Assembly: GCA_002402125.1 (NCBI GenBank)
Contig: NVVG01000057.1
Location: forward strand, 1 to 14,842
Source of the DNA: Moraxellaceae bacterium
GTDB lineage: Bacteria; Pseudomonadota; Gammaproteobacteria; Pseudomonadales; Ketobacteraceae
Direction: 5' to 3'
DNA: 14,842 bases
Shown: piece after piece, positions 6,621-14,063 of the stretch
Layout: each line of letters opens with the position of its first letter
Numbering within the stretch: the first letter of the stretch is position 1
Translations under genes and position numbers: made by a program
Notes under the pieces: generated by a model
What the model saw: only the letters and a program-made list of their open reading frames with translations
Databases searched by the model: none
What the model was told of the DNA's origin: nothing

Positions 6621-7648
6621 AGAAACTCCAAGGTTTTCCGTGCGGCGGTTACAATATCGTGAGTACTTGGCATATAGAGATTTTCATTTTGAAAGTAGGG
6701 CATGGGAATGTCGTAACCGGTGACCCGTTGCACGGGGGCTTGTAGATGCAGCAGTCCTTTCTCTGCCAATTGGGCAGAAATGTCAGCGCTAACACTACAG
6801 GTTCGGGCTGCTTCTTGGGCGATAACGCAGCGGCCAGTTTTTTTAACGGAGGTTAAAATGGTATCCATGTCGAGCGGGCTAATGGTGGCGACATCAATGA
6901 CTTCTGCGCTGATACCTTGTGAACCTAATACATTGGCGGCTTCCAGGGTTTCTTGAATCATCGATCCCCAGCTTACCAGCGTGATGTCAGAGCCTTCGCG
7001 TAGGGTAAAACATGTATCTAGCGGCAAACCAATACCATTGTCGCTGAACTCTTGGCGATTGACACGATAGATACGCTTGGGTTCTAAAAATATAACGGGG
7101 TCCGGATCTTGAATAGCGCTCAATAATAAACCGTAGGCTCTTGTTGGCGACGAAGGAATAACAACACGTAAACCGGGGATGTGGGCAAAAATTGCTTCGG
7201 TACTTTCTGAATGATGTTCTGGGGCATGAATGCCGCCACCGTAGGGTGCTCGTAAAACCATTGGGCAGTGCAGGCGACCTCTGGTTCTATTGCGCATGCG
7301 TGAGGCGTGAGAAATTAGATGTTCCAGGGTCGAATAGATAAATCCCATAAATTGGATCTCTGCGACGGGTTTTAAGCCCTGAGTTGCCATGCCAATACTA
7401 ACGCCAGCAATAAGACTTTCTGCCAGTGGTGTATCCATCACCCGCCGACAGCCAAATCGATCTTTCAAGCCAATAGTGGCTCGAAAGACGCCGCCGTTGG
7501 TGGCGATGTCTTCGCCAAGCACAACGACACTTTCATCGTTCTCCATAGCGCGATGCATGGCTAAGTTGACGGCTTCAACCATGGTGACAATTTTTTTGTG
7601 GTCGATGTTTGCATTTGTGTCAGCTGAGAATTCTTCCTGTATGCCCAT
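6617..7648 (-). CDS. bkdA2: Branched-chain 2-oxoacid dehydrogenase E1 beta subunit
   Basis: A 343-residue transketolase-like subunit that pairs with E1-alpha to form the thiamine-diphosphate-dependent decarboxylase. Family landmarks are VVVLGEDIATNGGVFRATIGL (42-61), MDTPLAES (71-78, with Glu77 in the position that activates the cofactor), GGGIHAPEHHSES, AHIPGLRVVIPSSP, LVSWGSM, and the C-terminal RVTGYDIPMPYF. The reading frame remains open far upstream to 7969, overlapping E1-alpha. ATG 7648 is chosen because GGGGGAG lies 7 bases before it and the upstream extension has no family resemblance. It lies 4 bases after the E1-alpha stop and overlaps the E2 start by 4 bases, a tightly coupled arrangement consistent with assembly of one complex. 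Confidence 0.93.
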   Translation of the reverse strand: MGIQEEFSADTNANIDHKKIVTMVEAVNLAMHRAMENDESVVVLGEDIATNGGVFRATIGLKDRFGCRRVMDTPLAESLIAGVSIGMATQGLKPVAEIQFMGFIYSTLEHLISHASRMRNRTRGRLHCPMVLRAPYGGGIHAPEHHSESTEAIFAHIPGLRVVIPSSPTRAYGLLLSAIQDPDPVIFLEPKRIYRVNRQEFSDNGIGLPLDTCFTLREGSDITLVSWGSMIQETLEAANVLGSQGISAEVIDVATISPLDMDTILTSVKKTGRCVIAQEAARTCSVSADISAQLAEKGLLHLQAPVQRVTGYDIPMPYFQNENLYMPSTHDIVTAARKTLEFL

Positions 7649-7652
7649 GATG

Positions 7653-8747
7653 CTACTCCCCCATATCCGGTGTGAAATTAGACTTCTTGATGAAATCGGA
7701 GCGCTGCTCTTGCATTGCATAGGGAAGCTCTTCGTATAAATAGTCAAAGAAGTCTGACGCCGGCGCGGGTTCTGTTGCAAGATATGCAGCGACTTCGTCT
7801 TCAATAAATTGCTGGTGTTGTTCAACCCGTTGTTGTTCTTTTTCAGGTGACCAAAGTGATTGATTAAATAGATATTGTTGCAAGCGTTTGAGAGGGTCTC
7901 TTTTCCAGGCAGCATTAACTTCTTCTGAGGGGCGATAGCGGGTCGCATCATCTGCGGTAGTGTGATCACATAAACGATAACTCATCGCCTCAATCAGCGT
8001 AGCCCCTTTGCCTTGGTAGGCTTTTTCTAATGCTTGTTGTACCGCGTGATAGACGGCAATCAAGTCGTTGCCGTCGATAGTAATTCCTTGTATGCCTGCA
8101 GCAGCGGCTTTATCTGCGATGCAGTTTGCTTGGGTTTGTAATGTACTTGGGGTTGAGATTGCCCAGTGATTATTGTTGACCACAACCACCATGGGTAATT
8201 GCCATACGCCGGCTAAGTTTAGCGGTTCATAGAAGTCGCCCCTTGATGTCGCCCCCTCGCCACAGGTGGCAACTACTGCGCGGCGTTCGCCTTTTATTTT
8301 GAAGGCACTAGCGATCCCTGCTGCATGGGTAATTTGAGTGGAGATAGGTACGCAGTTAGGCAGGTCTTGTGATGCGCCAAAGTCAGGCGTGGTATTGTCT
8401 GCTTGAAAGTTGTTGCCTCTTTCGTCTCCGCCCCAATACCTTAGCTGTGTGGCTAGGGTGACGCCACGTAAATATTGCGCGCCTTGGTCGCGGTAGTAGG
8501 GCGCTAATACGTCGTCTTTTGCCATCGCAAACCCCATGCCTAAACTGATGGCTTCCTGGCCTAGGCAGGATGCATAGGTGCCGAGTTGCCCAGTGCGCTG
8601 AAGCGCGATGGCCTTTTTATCAAATTGACGAATGAGGGCGAGGGTCGAGTAAAACTCTACCAAGCGGGCATCAGAAATCCCTGCTGGAAATGGCGCTACT
8701 TGTTCACCGAGTTCGTTGAGGTATTGGTATTCGGTCACGATGTCCAT
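7653..8747 (-). CDS. bkdA1: Branched-chain 2-oxoacid dehydrogenase E1 alpha subunit
   Basis: A 364-residue thiamine-diphosphate-binding subunit that decarboxylates the 2-oxoacids from Leu, Ile and Val and passes the acyl group to E2. It shows the N-terminal FYSTLALIRQFDKKAIALQRTG helix, LGQEAISLGMGFAM, YRDQG, and the cofactor region CGEGATSRGDFYEPLNLAG (162-180) followed by VVVVNNNHWAIS (187-198). The phosphorylation-loop equivalent is HTTADDATRYR (261-271). The magnesium-binding GDG motif reads GEG here (Glu164 in place of Asp), while the downstream Asn ligand region is intact. Translation starts at ATG 8747 with AAGGA just upstream. An 89-base gap separates it from leucine dehydrogenase upstream, so it may be co-transcribed or have its own start. 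Confidence is high for family and moderate for substrate class, supported by the adjacent leucine dehydrogenase. Confidence 0.93.
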   Translation of the reverse strand: MDIVTEYQYLNELGEQVAPFPAGISDARLVEFYSTLALIRQFDKKAIALQRTGQLGTYASCLGQEAISLGMGFAMAKDDVLAPYYRDQGAQYLRGVTLATQLRYWGGDERGNNFQADNTTPDFGASQDLPNCVPISTQITHAAGIASAFKIKGERRAVVATCGEGATSRGDFYEPLNLAGVWQLPMVVVVNNNHWAISTPSTLQTQANCIADKAAAAGIQGITIDGNDLIAVYHAVQQALEKAYQGKGATLIEAMSYRLCDHTTADDATRYRPSEEVNAAWKRDPLKRLQQYLFNQSLWSPEKEQQRVEQHQQFIEDEVAAYLATEPAPASDFFDYLYEELPYAMQEQRSDFIKKSNFTPDMGE

Positions 8748-8836
8748 ACTTTTTCCTTATCGACTTGTGGTCTCGGAAATGTCACCTGCTAGCTTTTGGC
8801 TAATGAGTGACGTCGAATGTTTACTTGTCTAGCAGT

Positions 8837-9865
8837 TTAGTTTTTGATGCCAAGAATACCTTCTGCGATGTCGTCAGCTATAGTGTGAGTCGAAACATTG
8901 TCTTGTTTTGAGCGTTCAAAAATTTGTTGCAATGTCTTTCCTATATTTGCTGTTTTTTTAATGATGTCTTGTTGCGGGGTGTTGAGAGAGCCCAGTGAAA
9001 CTTGTATGAGACCGCCGGCATTGATGACGTAATCTGGCACATACAGAATACCCTTTTGATGTAATACTTCTCCGTGTCGATGTTCTGCGAGTTGATTGTT
9101 GGCGGAGCCTGCGATGATCTCACAGGCCAGGTGAGGAATGCTGTTATCGTTGATGATTGCGCCTAGGCCGCAAGGGGCTAACAGATCGCAAGGTACATGG
9201 ATGATTTCTTCAGGTGCTACGCTGGTTGCGCCAAAACGTTGTTCGCATAATTCCTGCTTTTTAATATCAATGTCACACACTGTTAATGTTGCACCGGCGT
9301 TATGTAGCAGCTCGGCTAACGCAAAGCCCACATTACCTAGGCCTTGGATTGCCACATGTACACCCACTAACGAGTCGGTATTTCTTTTGAACGCTAAGGC
9401 GGCTTTGATGCCGCAGAATACCCCAAGTGCAGTGATGGGTGAGGGGTCGAAACCGTCGTTCGAGCAACCAGAAACGTAAGGCGTGACCTGGTGAACCTGG
9501 TCCATGTCAGCAAGTTGGGTTCCGCTATCCACTGCCGTGATGTATCGGCCGCCCAAGCTGTCGACGAATTTTCCGAATGATTGGTAGAGGGCCTTGCGGT
9601 CATCAATTACCTTGGGTTTGAGGATGACGGCTTTTCCTCCGCCTTGGGGCACGTCGGCAAGGGCGGCTTTATAACTCATGCCTTTGGCTAATCTCACAAC
9701 GTCGTCGATGGCATCGTCATCACTGGAATACTCGACGCAGCGGCAACCACCTAATGCGGGGCCACGAAGAGTGCTATGAATGGCAATAATTGATTTTAGT
9801 TGAGTGGATTCGTCTGCGTGGAAATGCAGCTCACTGAGATTAGCGTGCTCGAATTTTTCGAACAT
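8837..9865 (-). CDS. ldh: Leucine dehydrogenase (Glu/Leu/Phe/Val dehydrogenase family)
   Basis: A 342-residue cytosolic NAD-dependent oxidative deaminase converting branched-chain amino acids to 2-oxoacids. The N-terminal catalytic domain carries GPALGGCR (35-42), KGMSYKAALADVPQGGGKAV (61-80) with the paired lysines Lys66 and Lys78, and AVDSGT (111-116) with the conserved Asp113. The Rossmann domain carries GLGNVG at 175-180. The length and the loss of the longer glutamate-dehydrogenase N-terminus favour the leucine/valine/phenylalanine group. It lies immediately upstream of the branched-chain 2-oxoacid dehydrogenase genes, whose substrate it would make, which supports leucine/valine/isoleucine rather than phenylalanine. 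ATG 9865 follows AGAGGG at about 9-base spacing. The upstream 337-base gap should contain its promoter. Also known as bcd or vdh in other organisms. Confidence 0.93.
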   Translation of the reverse strand: MFEKFEHANLSELHFHADESTQLKSIIAIHSTLRGPALGGCRCVEYSSDDDAIDDVVRLAKGMSYKAALADVPQGGGKAVILKPKVIDDRKALYQSFGKFVDSLGGRYITAVDSGTQLADMDQVHQVTPYVSGCSNDGFDPSPITALGVFCGIKAALAFKRNTDSLVGVHVAIQGLGNVGFALAELLHNAGATLTVCDIDIKKQELCEQRFGATSVAPEEIIHVPCDLLAPCGLGAIINDNSIPHLACEIIAGSANNQLAEHRHGEVLHQKGILYVPDYVINAGGLIQVSLGSLNTPQQDIIKKTANIGKTLQQIFERSKQDNVSTHTIADDIAEGILGIKN

Positions 9866-10202
9866 ATGTTGGCCCTCTAGACGCTTGTGATCCGGTAAGA
9901 TCGGTTAAACGCTGAAAGTAGGCGACACCGTTTTTGACAGTAGTGCCTATGATATTAGTCGGTAGACTTAGTACCAGGTTACCCTAGGGGAAGGGTGTTT
10001 TTCCATCAAAAGCTGTAAAAGTAGGGTGGAATTAATAAAACACGCGTTTGATTTTGCTGCTGGAGGGGTGCAGGGATTGTTAAAAAACTATATATAAATC
10101 AATTTGTTGACGATAAGGGCTGAGTAATAAAAAAGGCGCTGAAGTTAATATGCTTCAGCGCCTTTTTATCAGTAAATTTGGTTATATTCAGCTCAAATAG
10201 CC
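9866..10202. other. 337-base intergenic region: leucine dehydrogenase promoter side and thiolase terminator
   Basis: No gene is visible. The part near 10130-10167 is the thiolase terminator. The remaining 260 bases, read on the minus strand, must contain the promoter of the leucine dehydrogenase/bkd block. An AT-rich patch at 10081-10105 and a GTACCAGGTTACC stretch at 9971-9983 stand out, but I could not fit a convincing sigma70 or sigma54 promoter or a named regulator site. No regulator gene such as bkdR is present nearby. Confidence 0.4.
10130..10167 (-). terminator. Rho-independent terminator after the thiolase gene (symmetrical, could act both ways)
   Basis: A perfect 15-base inverted repeat, AAAAAGGCGCTGAAG at 10130-10144 and its complement at 10153-10167, encloses an 8-base loop. 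The arms end in A5 on one side and T5 on the other, so transcription from either strand meets a GC-rich stem followed by U residues. It lies 35 bases past the thiolase stop and insulates the leucine dehydrogenase promoter from thiolase read-through. Confidence 0.93.
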
Positions 10203-11390
10203 TTAGATAACCTCGATAGCCATTGCGGTTGCTTCACCACCACCGATGCACAATGATGCGATGCCACGAGTCTTGCCGTGTTGCTTCAGAGCGTGAATCA
10301 ATGTCAATACGATACGTGAACCCGAAGAACCTACTGGGTGGCCTAGTGCACAAGCTCCGCCGTAGACATTCACTTTATCGTGAGGCAGGTTGAATTCGTT
10401 CATGGCCATCATCGTTACCATGGCGAATGCTTCGTTTATTTCCCATAGGTCGACATCGTCAACGGACCAACCGGTTTTGGCTAATAAGCTTTGGATTGAG
10501 CCGATAGGCGCAATAGTAAATTCAGCGGGCGCTTGAGATTGTGTCGCGTGGCCGATGATGCGCGCTAAAGGCGTTAAGCCTCTTGCTTTGGCAGTGGACT
10601 CTTTCATCAGTACCAGTGCCGAGGCGCCATCAGAAATTGAACTGGCGTTTGCCGCAGTGATGGTGCCATCCTTCGCAAAGGCAGGACGTAGGTTAGGGAT
10701 CTTGTCGATCTTTGCGTTACCAGGCTGCTCATCAATAGAAACCACGGTTTCGCCTTTACGGGTTTTTACCGTAACGGGTACGATTTCAGCCTCGAAGCTG
10801 CCGTCGGCGATTGCCTTGTTAGCACGCTCGAGTGAAGCAATGGCAAATGCATCCATGGCTTCCCGGCTTAGACCTTTATCGCTGGCAACATCTTGTGCGT
10901 ATTGCCCCATCAATTTTCCGCTAGCGGCATCTTCGAGACCGTCGTGGAACATGTGATCTTTAAGTTCGGTGTGGCCCATGCGTAAGCCTGTGCGGGCTTT
11001 TTCCAATATATACGGTGTATTGGACATGCTTTCCAGTCCACCGGAGATCATGATGTCGTTAGTGCCAGCTTTAATGAGGTCGTGCGCCAGCATGGTCGCT
11101 TTCATGCCGGAGCCACACAGTTTGTTGATGGTGGTGCAGCCTGTTGATAAAGGGATGCCTGCTTGTAGCGATGCTTGGCGAGCTGGGCCCTGGCGTTGGC
11201 CTGCGGGCAAAACGCAGCCCATGATTACTTCTTGGATGTCTTCTGGTTGCAGGCCTGCGCGTGCAACAGCCTCTTTGATTGCGGTGGCGCCTAATTCAGG
11301 TCCAGTGCAAGCAGAAAGTGAACCTTGAAAACCACCCATTGGAGTGCGGGCACCATTAACAATAACAACTGGATCTGTATCTTCTGACAT
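10203..11390 (-). CDS. Acetyl-CoA C-acetyltransferase (thiolase II)
   Basis: A 395-residue thiolase of the length typical for acetoacetyl-CoA thiolases (AtoB/PhaA type). It joins two acetyl-CoA into acetoacetyl-CoA or runs the reverse reaction. The catalytic residues are the acylated Cys92 in NKLCGSGMK, His351 in GGACALGHPVGSSGSR and Cys381 in SLCIGGGEATAMA; NEAFA is also present. The protein begins with the usual VVIVNGARTPMGGFQG segment. Translation starts at ATG 11390. A weak AGG lies about 10 bases upstream, separated by the AT-only run TATATATA. The gene is transcribed alone and ends at a strong terminator. Likely roles are ketone body, polyhydroxyalkanoate or leucine-catabolism acetoacetyl-CoA handling; a 3-ketoacyl-CoA thiolase of beta-oxidation is less likely, as no FadB-like gene is adjacent. 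Confidence 0.93.
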   Translation of the reverse strand: MSEDTDPVVIVNGARTPMGGFQGSLSACTGPELGATAIKEAVARAGLQPEDIQEVIMGCVLPAGQRQGPARQASLQAGIPLSTGCTTINKLCGSGMKATMLAHDLIKAGTNDIMISGGLESMSNTPYILEKARTGLRMGHTELKDHMFHDGLEDAASGKLMGQYAQDVASDKGLSREAMDAFAIASLERANKAIADGSFEAEIVPVTVKTRKGETVVSIDEQPGNAKIDKIPNLRPAFAKDGTITAANASSISDGASALVLMKESTAKARGLTPLARIIGHATQSQAPAEFTIAPIGSIQSLLAKTGWSVDDVDLWEINEAFAMVTMMAMNEFNLPHDKVNVYGGACALGHPVGSSGSRIVLTLIHALKQHGKTRGIASLCIGGGEATAMAIEVI

Positions 11391-11604
11391 TATATATACC
11401 TATTTCGATGGTTTAGTTCGCGGACGACGCTATTCAAGTTGACGTATTAAAAAGTTGAGCCTTAAGGAGGTTTTAACTCAATATGAGCTTCTGCCGTGCT
11501 TTTATCGTATAGCGCAGTCGTTTTATCGGGGGAGATTTTACCTGGAACTCACCTAAGAGGCTACTTTATAGGTTGGGATTGGCGATGTTGTATCAAACAT
11601 GCTT

Positions 11605-11620
11605 ACTACAAGTCTGTAGT
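11605..11620. repeat. Inverted repeat ACTACA-AGTC-TGTAGT upstream of the thiolase
   Basis: A perfect 6-base inverted repeat with a 4-base centre lies in the 279-base gap between the GGDEF-EAL stop and the thiolase start. It has no following T tract, so it is not a terminator. Its 16-base size suits a dimeric repressor site, but its distance of about 215 bases from the thiolase ATG makes that uncertain. The rest of the gap shows no gene; a plus-strand AAGGAGG at 11464-11470 is followed only by a 9-codon frame. Confidence 0.3.
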
Positions 11621-11669
11621 TGCTTGATTTATATCAGGAAAAAATAAAAGGGAACAAGTTTCGGTGTTG

Positions 11670-13781
11670 TTAGCGCTCTGGGTTTAGCGGGTACAAGTTG
11701 CTAGGGGTGGTCGTAACGGGTTCGGCCTTTTCCATCATACTGAGGATTTCGTTTTTATTGACTGGACGGCTGTAATAATAACCTTGTGCATAATCACAAT
11801 GGGCCTTTTTCAAGAAGTCGATTTGCTCGAGGGTTTCGGTACCCTCTGCAATGACTTCCATATTGAGGTTATGACCCAATTTGATGATGGCGCCAACGAT
11901 GGTGGCGTTTTCTGGGCTATCTAACATATCGTCGATAAAGGTTTTATCCACTTTGACTTTATCAAATGGCAAGCGTTTCAAATGGTTTAAGGAGGCGTAG
12001 CCGGTACCAAAATCATCGATCGCAATTTGAATACCGAGTTTTTTGATGTGTTTTAACATCTTGATAGCGGCTTCGAGATTGGACATTACGGCGGTTTCAG
12101 TGATCTCTAGAATTATTTTATTGGGGTTCAAATTGTATTTCTGTAGGGTTTTCTTGATAACTGGAATCAGGTTCGATTGATGTAGTTGAGTGGCACTTAC
12201 GTTGATGGACATGGTTAGCTGTGGATGTCCGGCTTCGTGCCACAAGCTTAGGGCTTTGCAGGATTCATCAATAATCCACTTGCCAATGGCAATGATGCTT
12301 TGATTGTTCTCTGCCAAGGGGATGAAGTCAGCTGGAGGAACTAAACCATGTTCAGGGTGGTGCCAGCGCACGAGCGCTTCGACACCACTAATATGCATGG
12401 TTTTTAAATTCATCTGAGGTTGGAATAGCAAAGAGAATTGATTTTGTTCGAGAGCAACGGATAAGGATTTTTCTAGGCGTTTAGTGTCTTTTATTTTTTG
12501 ATCAATGCTTTCTACGAAAAACTGGTAACGGTTTCCGCCTTGTGCTTTGGCCAGTTGCACAACATTCTCTGCATGTTTTAGCAGCTCGTCTGGGGTTGTG
12601 CCATCATGAGGGTATACGCTGATGCCGATAGATGCCGTAATGGATACTGGGGTATCATCAATTTGGAAAGGGCTGCGTACAACTTCAAGCACCCGTTGTG
12701 CGATTTTTGCGGCGTCTAAATGCGAGCTAATGTTGGGTAAGACAAGAGCAAAAATATCACCTCCGACACGTGAGATGGTTTGAATTGTTTGCATTTCCTG
12801 TTGTAAGCGTTCAGATAACGAAAGCAGTAAATGATTACCGGCATTGTATGAATGAAGCATGTTGACTGAGTTGAAGTCATCTAGCCCACACCACAGAATT
12901 GAGAAAATCTCATTTTGCTGGTCGGCATCAACAATGGTTTGCTCGATTCTTTTATTTAACAGTACCCTGTTAGGTAGTTCGGTTAGCACGTCATAGTGGC
13001 TTAAGCGTTCAACATGAGCTTCGGCTGCCTGCCGTTTGTTACTGTTACTCTCAATGGCCGCAAATAGCTCGTTAATTTTATTAATCCATAGGCCCATTTC
13101 ATCGGATTTATGACCTTTGGGGGCCTCTAGCTGTACGCTGCTGGGTCGAAGCGGGTCAATGGATTCTAATGACTTTGTCATGCGGGTCATTGGGAGTGTA
13201 ATCATGACGTGAAAAATAAGGGTGAGGACAATGCCGAATGAAGTGGATTGTAAAATGCCGCTATAGATAATTTGGGATGCTTGTTCGGTGAGGGCCTGTG
13301 TTGCATATGCGGGGTCAATATTGATTTCTAGTACGCCGTAATGTGCCGTGGCGGTGAAATAGTCAGCGCGATTGGATAGCCGCGTCTTGATGGTGCCATT
13401 TAAAGGCAGGCTGAAATATAGACTTTGACCAAATATCATGTTGCTGAGTTCTCGATATTTGAACTCCTTTAACGGCCTTTTATTACTCGCGAGGGAGGGT
13501 TCTATTTCTGTCTTTATGGCGGCATAAAATACGGCCTCATTTTGAAATAATCCTTCGACTACCTGTTCCGCCATTGAACGATCAATATTGTATGCAGATT
13601 GTGTGGCGGGATCCTTCATCATCGCAAGTAATTGGTGTGCTTGCTTTTTTATGTCTTCTTGGGCATAACGGACATCCAGAAATATTTGAATGCTACTAAT
13701 CAGCAGACCCATCGCGAGAGCGGTGCTAAGTACCACAAAAAAGAGGCGATTGGACAGGCGATTGAAAAAATGGAAATTCAT
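11670..13781 (-). CDS. Membrane GGDEF-EAL protein; likely c-di-GMP phosphodiesterase with inactive cyclase domain
   Basis: A 703-residue inner-membrane signalling protein. TM1 is about 12-34, a periplasmic sensor region spans roughly 35-172, TM2 is about 173-195, a HAMP-like linker runs to about 245, then GGDEF (about 262-425) and EAL (about 436-685). The GGDEF signature is GGDIF at 340-344, the upstream metal-binding segment reads CGLDDFNSVN, and there is no RxxD inhibitory site, so diguanylate cyclase activity is unlikely. The EAL domain keeps the expected residues: Glu468 (EAL), Asn527, Glu559, Asp589-Asp590 (DDFGTG), Lys610, Glu646 and Gln666 (QGYYYSRP), so it probably hydrolyses c-di-GMP. 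The start is ATG 13781, with AAAGG about 12 bases upstream, a weak site. The periplasmic sensor domain has no motif I can name. It stands alone, divergent from the secreted-protein gene. Confidence 0.92.
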   Translation of the reverse strand: MNFHFFNRLSNRLFFVVLSTALAMGLLISSIQIFLDVRYAQEDIKKQAHQLLAMMKDPATQSAYNIDRSMAEQVVEGLFQNEAVFYAAIKTEIEPSLASNKRPLKEFKYRELSNMIFGQSLYFSLPLNGTIKTRLSNRADYFTATAHYGVLEINIDPAYATQALTEQASQIIYSGILQSTSFGIVLTLIFHVMITLPMTRMTKSLESIDPLRPSSVQLEAPKGHKSDEMGLWINKINELFAAIESNSNKRQAAEAHVERLSHYDVLTELPNRVLLNKRIEQTIVDADQQNEIFSILWCGLDDFNSVNMLHSYNAGNHLLLSLSERLQQEMQTIQTISRVGGDIFALVLPNISSHLDAAKIAQRVLEVVRSPFQIDDTPVSITASIGISVYPHDGTTPDELLKHAENVVQLAKAQGGNRYQFFVESIDQKIKDTKRLEKSLSVALEQNQFSLLFQPQMNLKTMHISGVEALVRWHHPEHGLVPPADFIPLAENNQSIIAIGKWIIDESCKALSLWHEAGHPQLTMSINVSATQLHQSNLIPVIKKTLQKYNLNPNKIILEITETAVMSNLEAAIKMLKHIKKLGIQIAIDDFGTGYASLNHLKRLPFDKVKVDKTFIDDMLDSPENATIVGAIIKLGHNLNMEVIAEGTETLEQIDFLKKAHCDYAQGYYYSRPVNKNEILSMMEKAEPVTTTPSNLYPLNPER

Positions 13782-14047
13782 GAATAAGTGTAGCCTTTAC
13801 GTTTCTTTTTAGTTGAACCTTGTGTAAGGCCATTTCGCAAAGTAGCTAACCATCTTATGTCAGCGCTAGCTGAATATCAATCATTCCTTCGAGGGTATCT
13901 AAATAAGCTAATAATGGGCAGGTTATGGCTTTAGGGCTAATATAAAGTTAACTCCAAACATCGTTGCCTAATAGGTATCGGTAGCGCTATTTTGCCGGTA
14001 TGGTTGAGTAGTAGAGAAATGAAGGAAATAGACAGTGAGCGTTAGAT
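13782..14047. other. Divergent intergenic region between GGDEF-EAL gene and secreted-protein gene
   Basis: About 266 bases with no gene. It should contain both divergent promoters. Small hairpins are possible (CCTTGTGTAAGG, CAGCGCTAGCTG) but none is strong, and no clear promoter pair could be assigned. The end nearest the plus-strand gene carries a 13-base tandem duplication that runs across its start codon. Confidence 0.35.
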
Positions 14048-14063
14048 ATGGGCGTTAGATATG
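14039..14063 (+). repeat. 12-base direct repeat GCGTTAGATATG spanning the start codon of the secreted-protein gene
   Basis: The copies at 14039-14050 and 14052-14063 are exact and have a period of 13. Each ends in ATG. Because 13 is not a multiple of three, the second ATG is out of frame and is followed directly by TAG, so only ATG 14048 can start the gene. It looks like a recent tandem duplication. Confidence 0.8.

Noticed and set aside
7649..7969. Upstream extension of the E1-beta frame by 107 residues
   Set aside because: It overlaps the E1-alpha coding region, has no family resemblance, and ATG 7648 has a strong ribosome-binding site.
8786..8835. 7-base inverted repeat CTGCTAG/CTAGCAG between leucine dehydrogenase and E1-alpha
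   Set aside because: The 36-base spacer makes the hairpin weak and there is no T tract; probably chance, though it could be checked for conservation.
10081..10130. Plus-strand promoter-like TTGACG (10107 area) followed by an A/T-rich run
   Set aside because: Spacing to a -10 is poor, and no plus-strand gene follows before the terminator.
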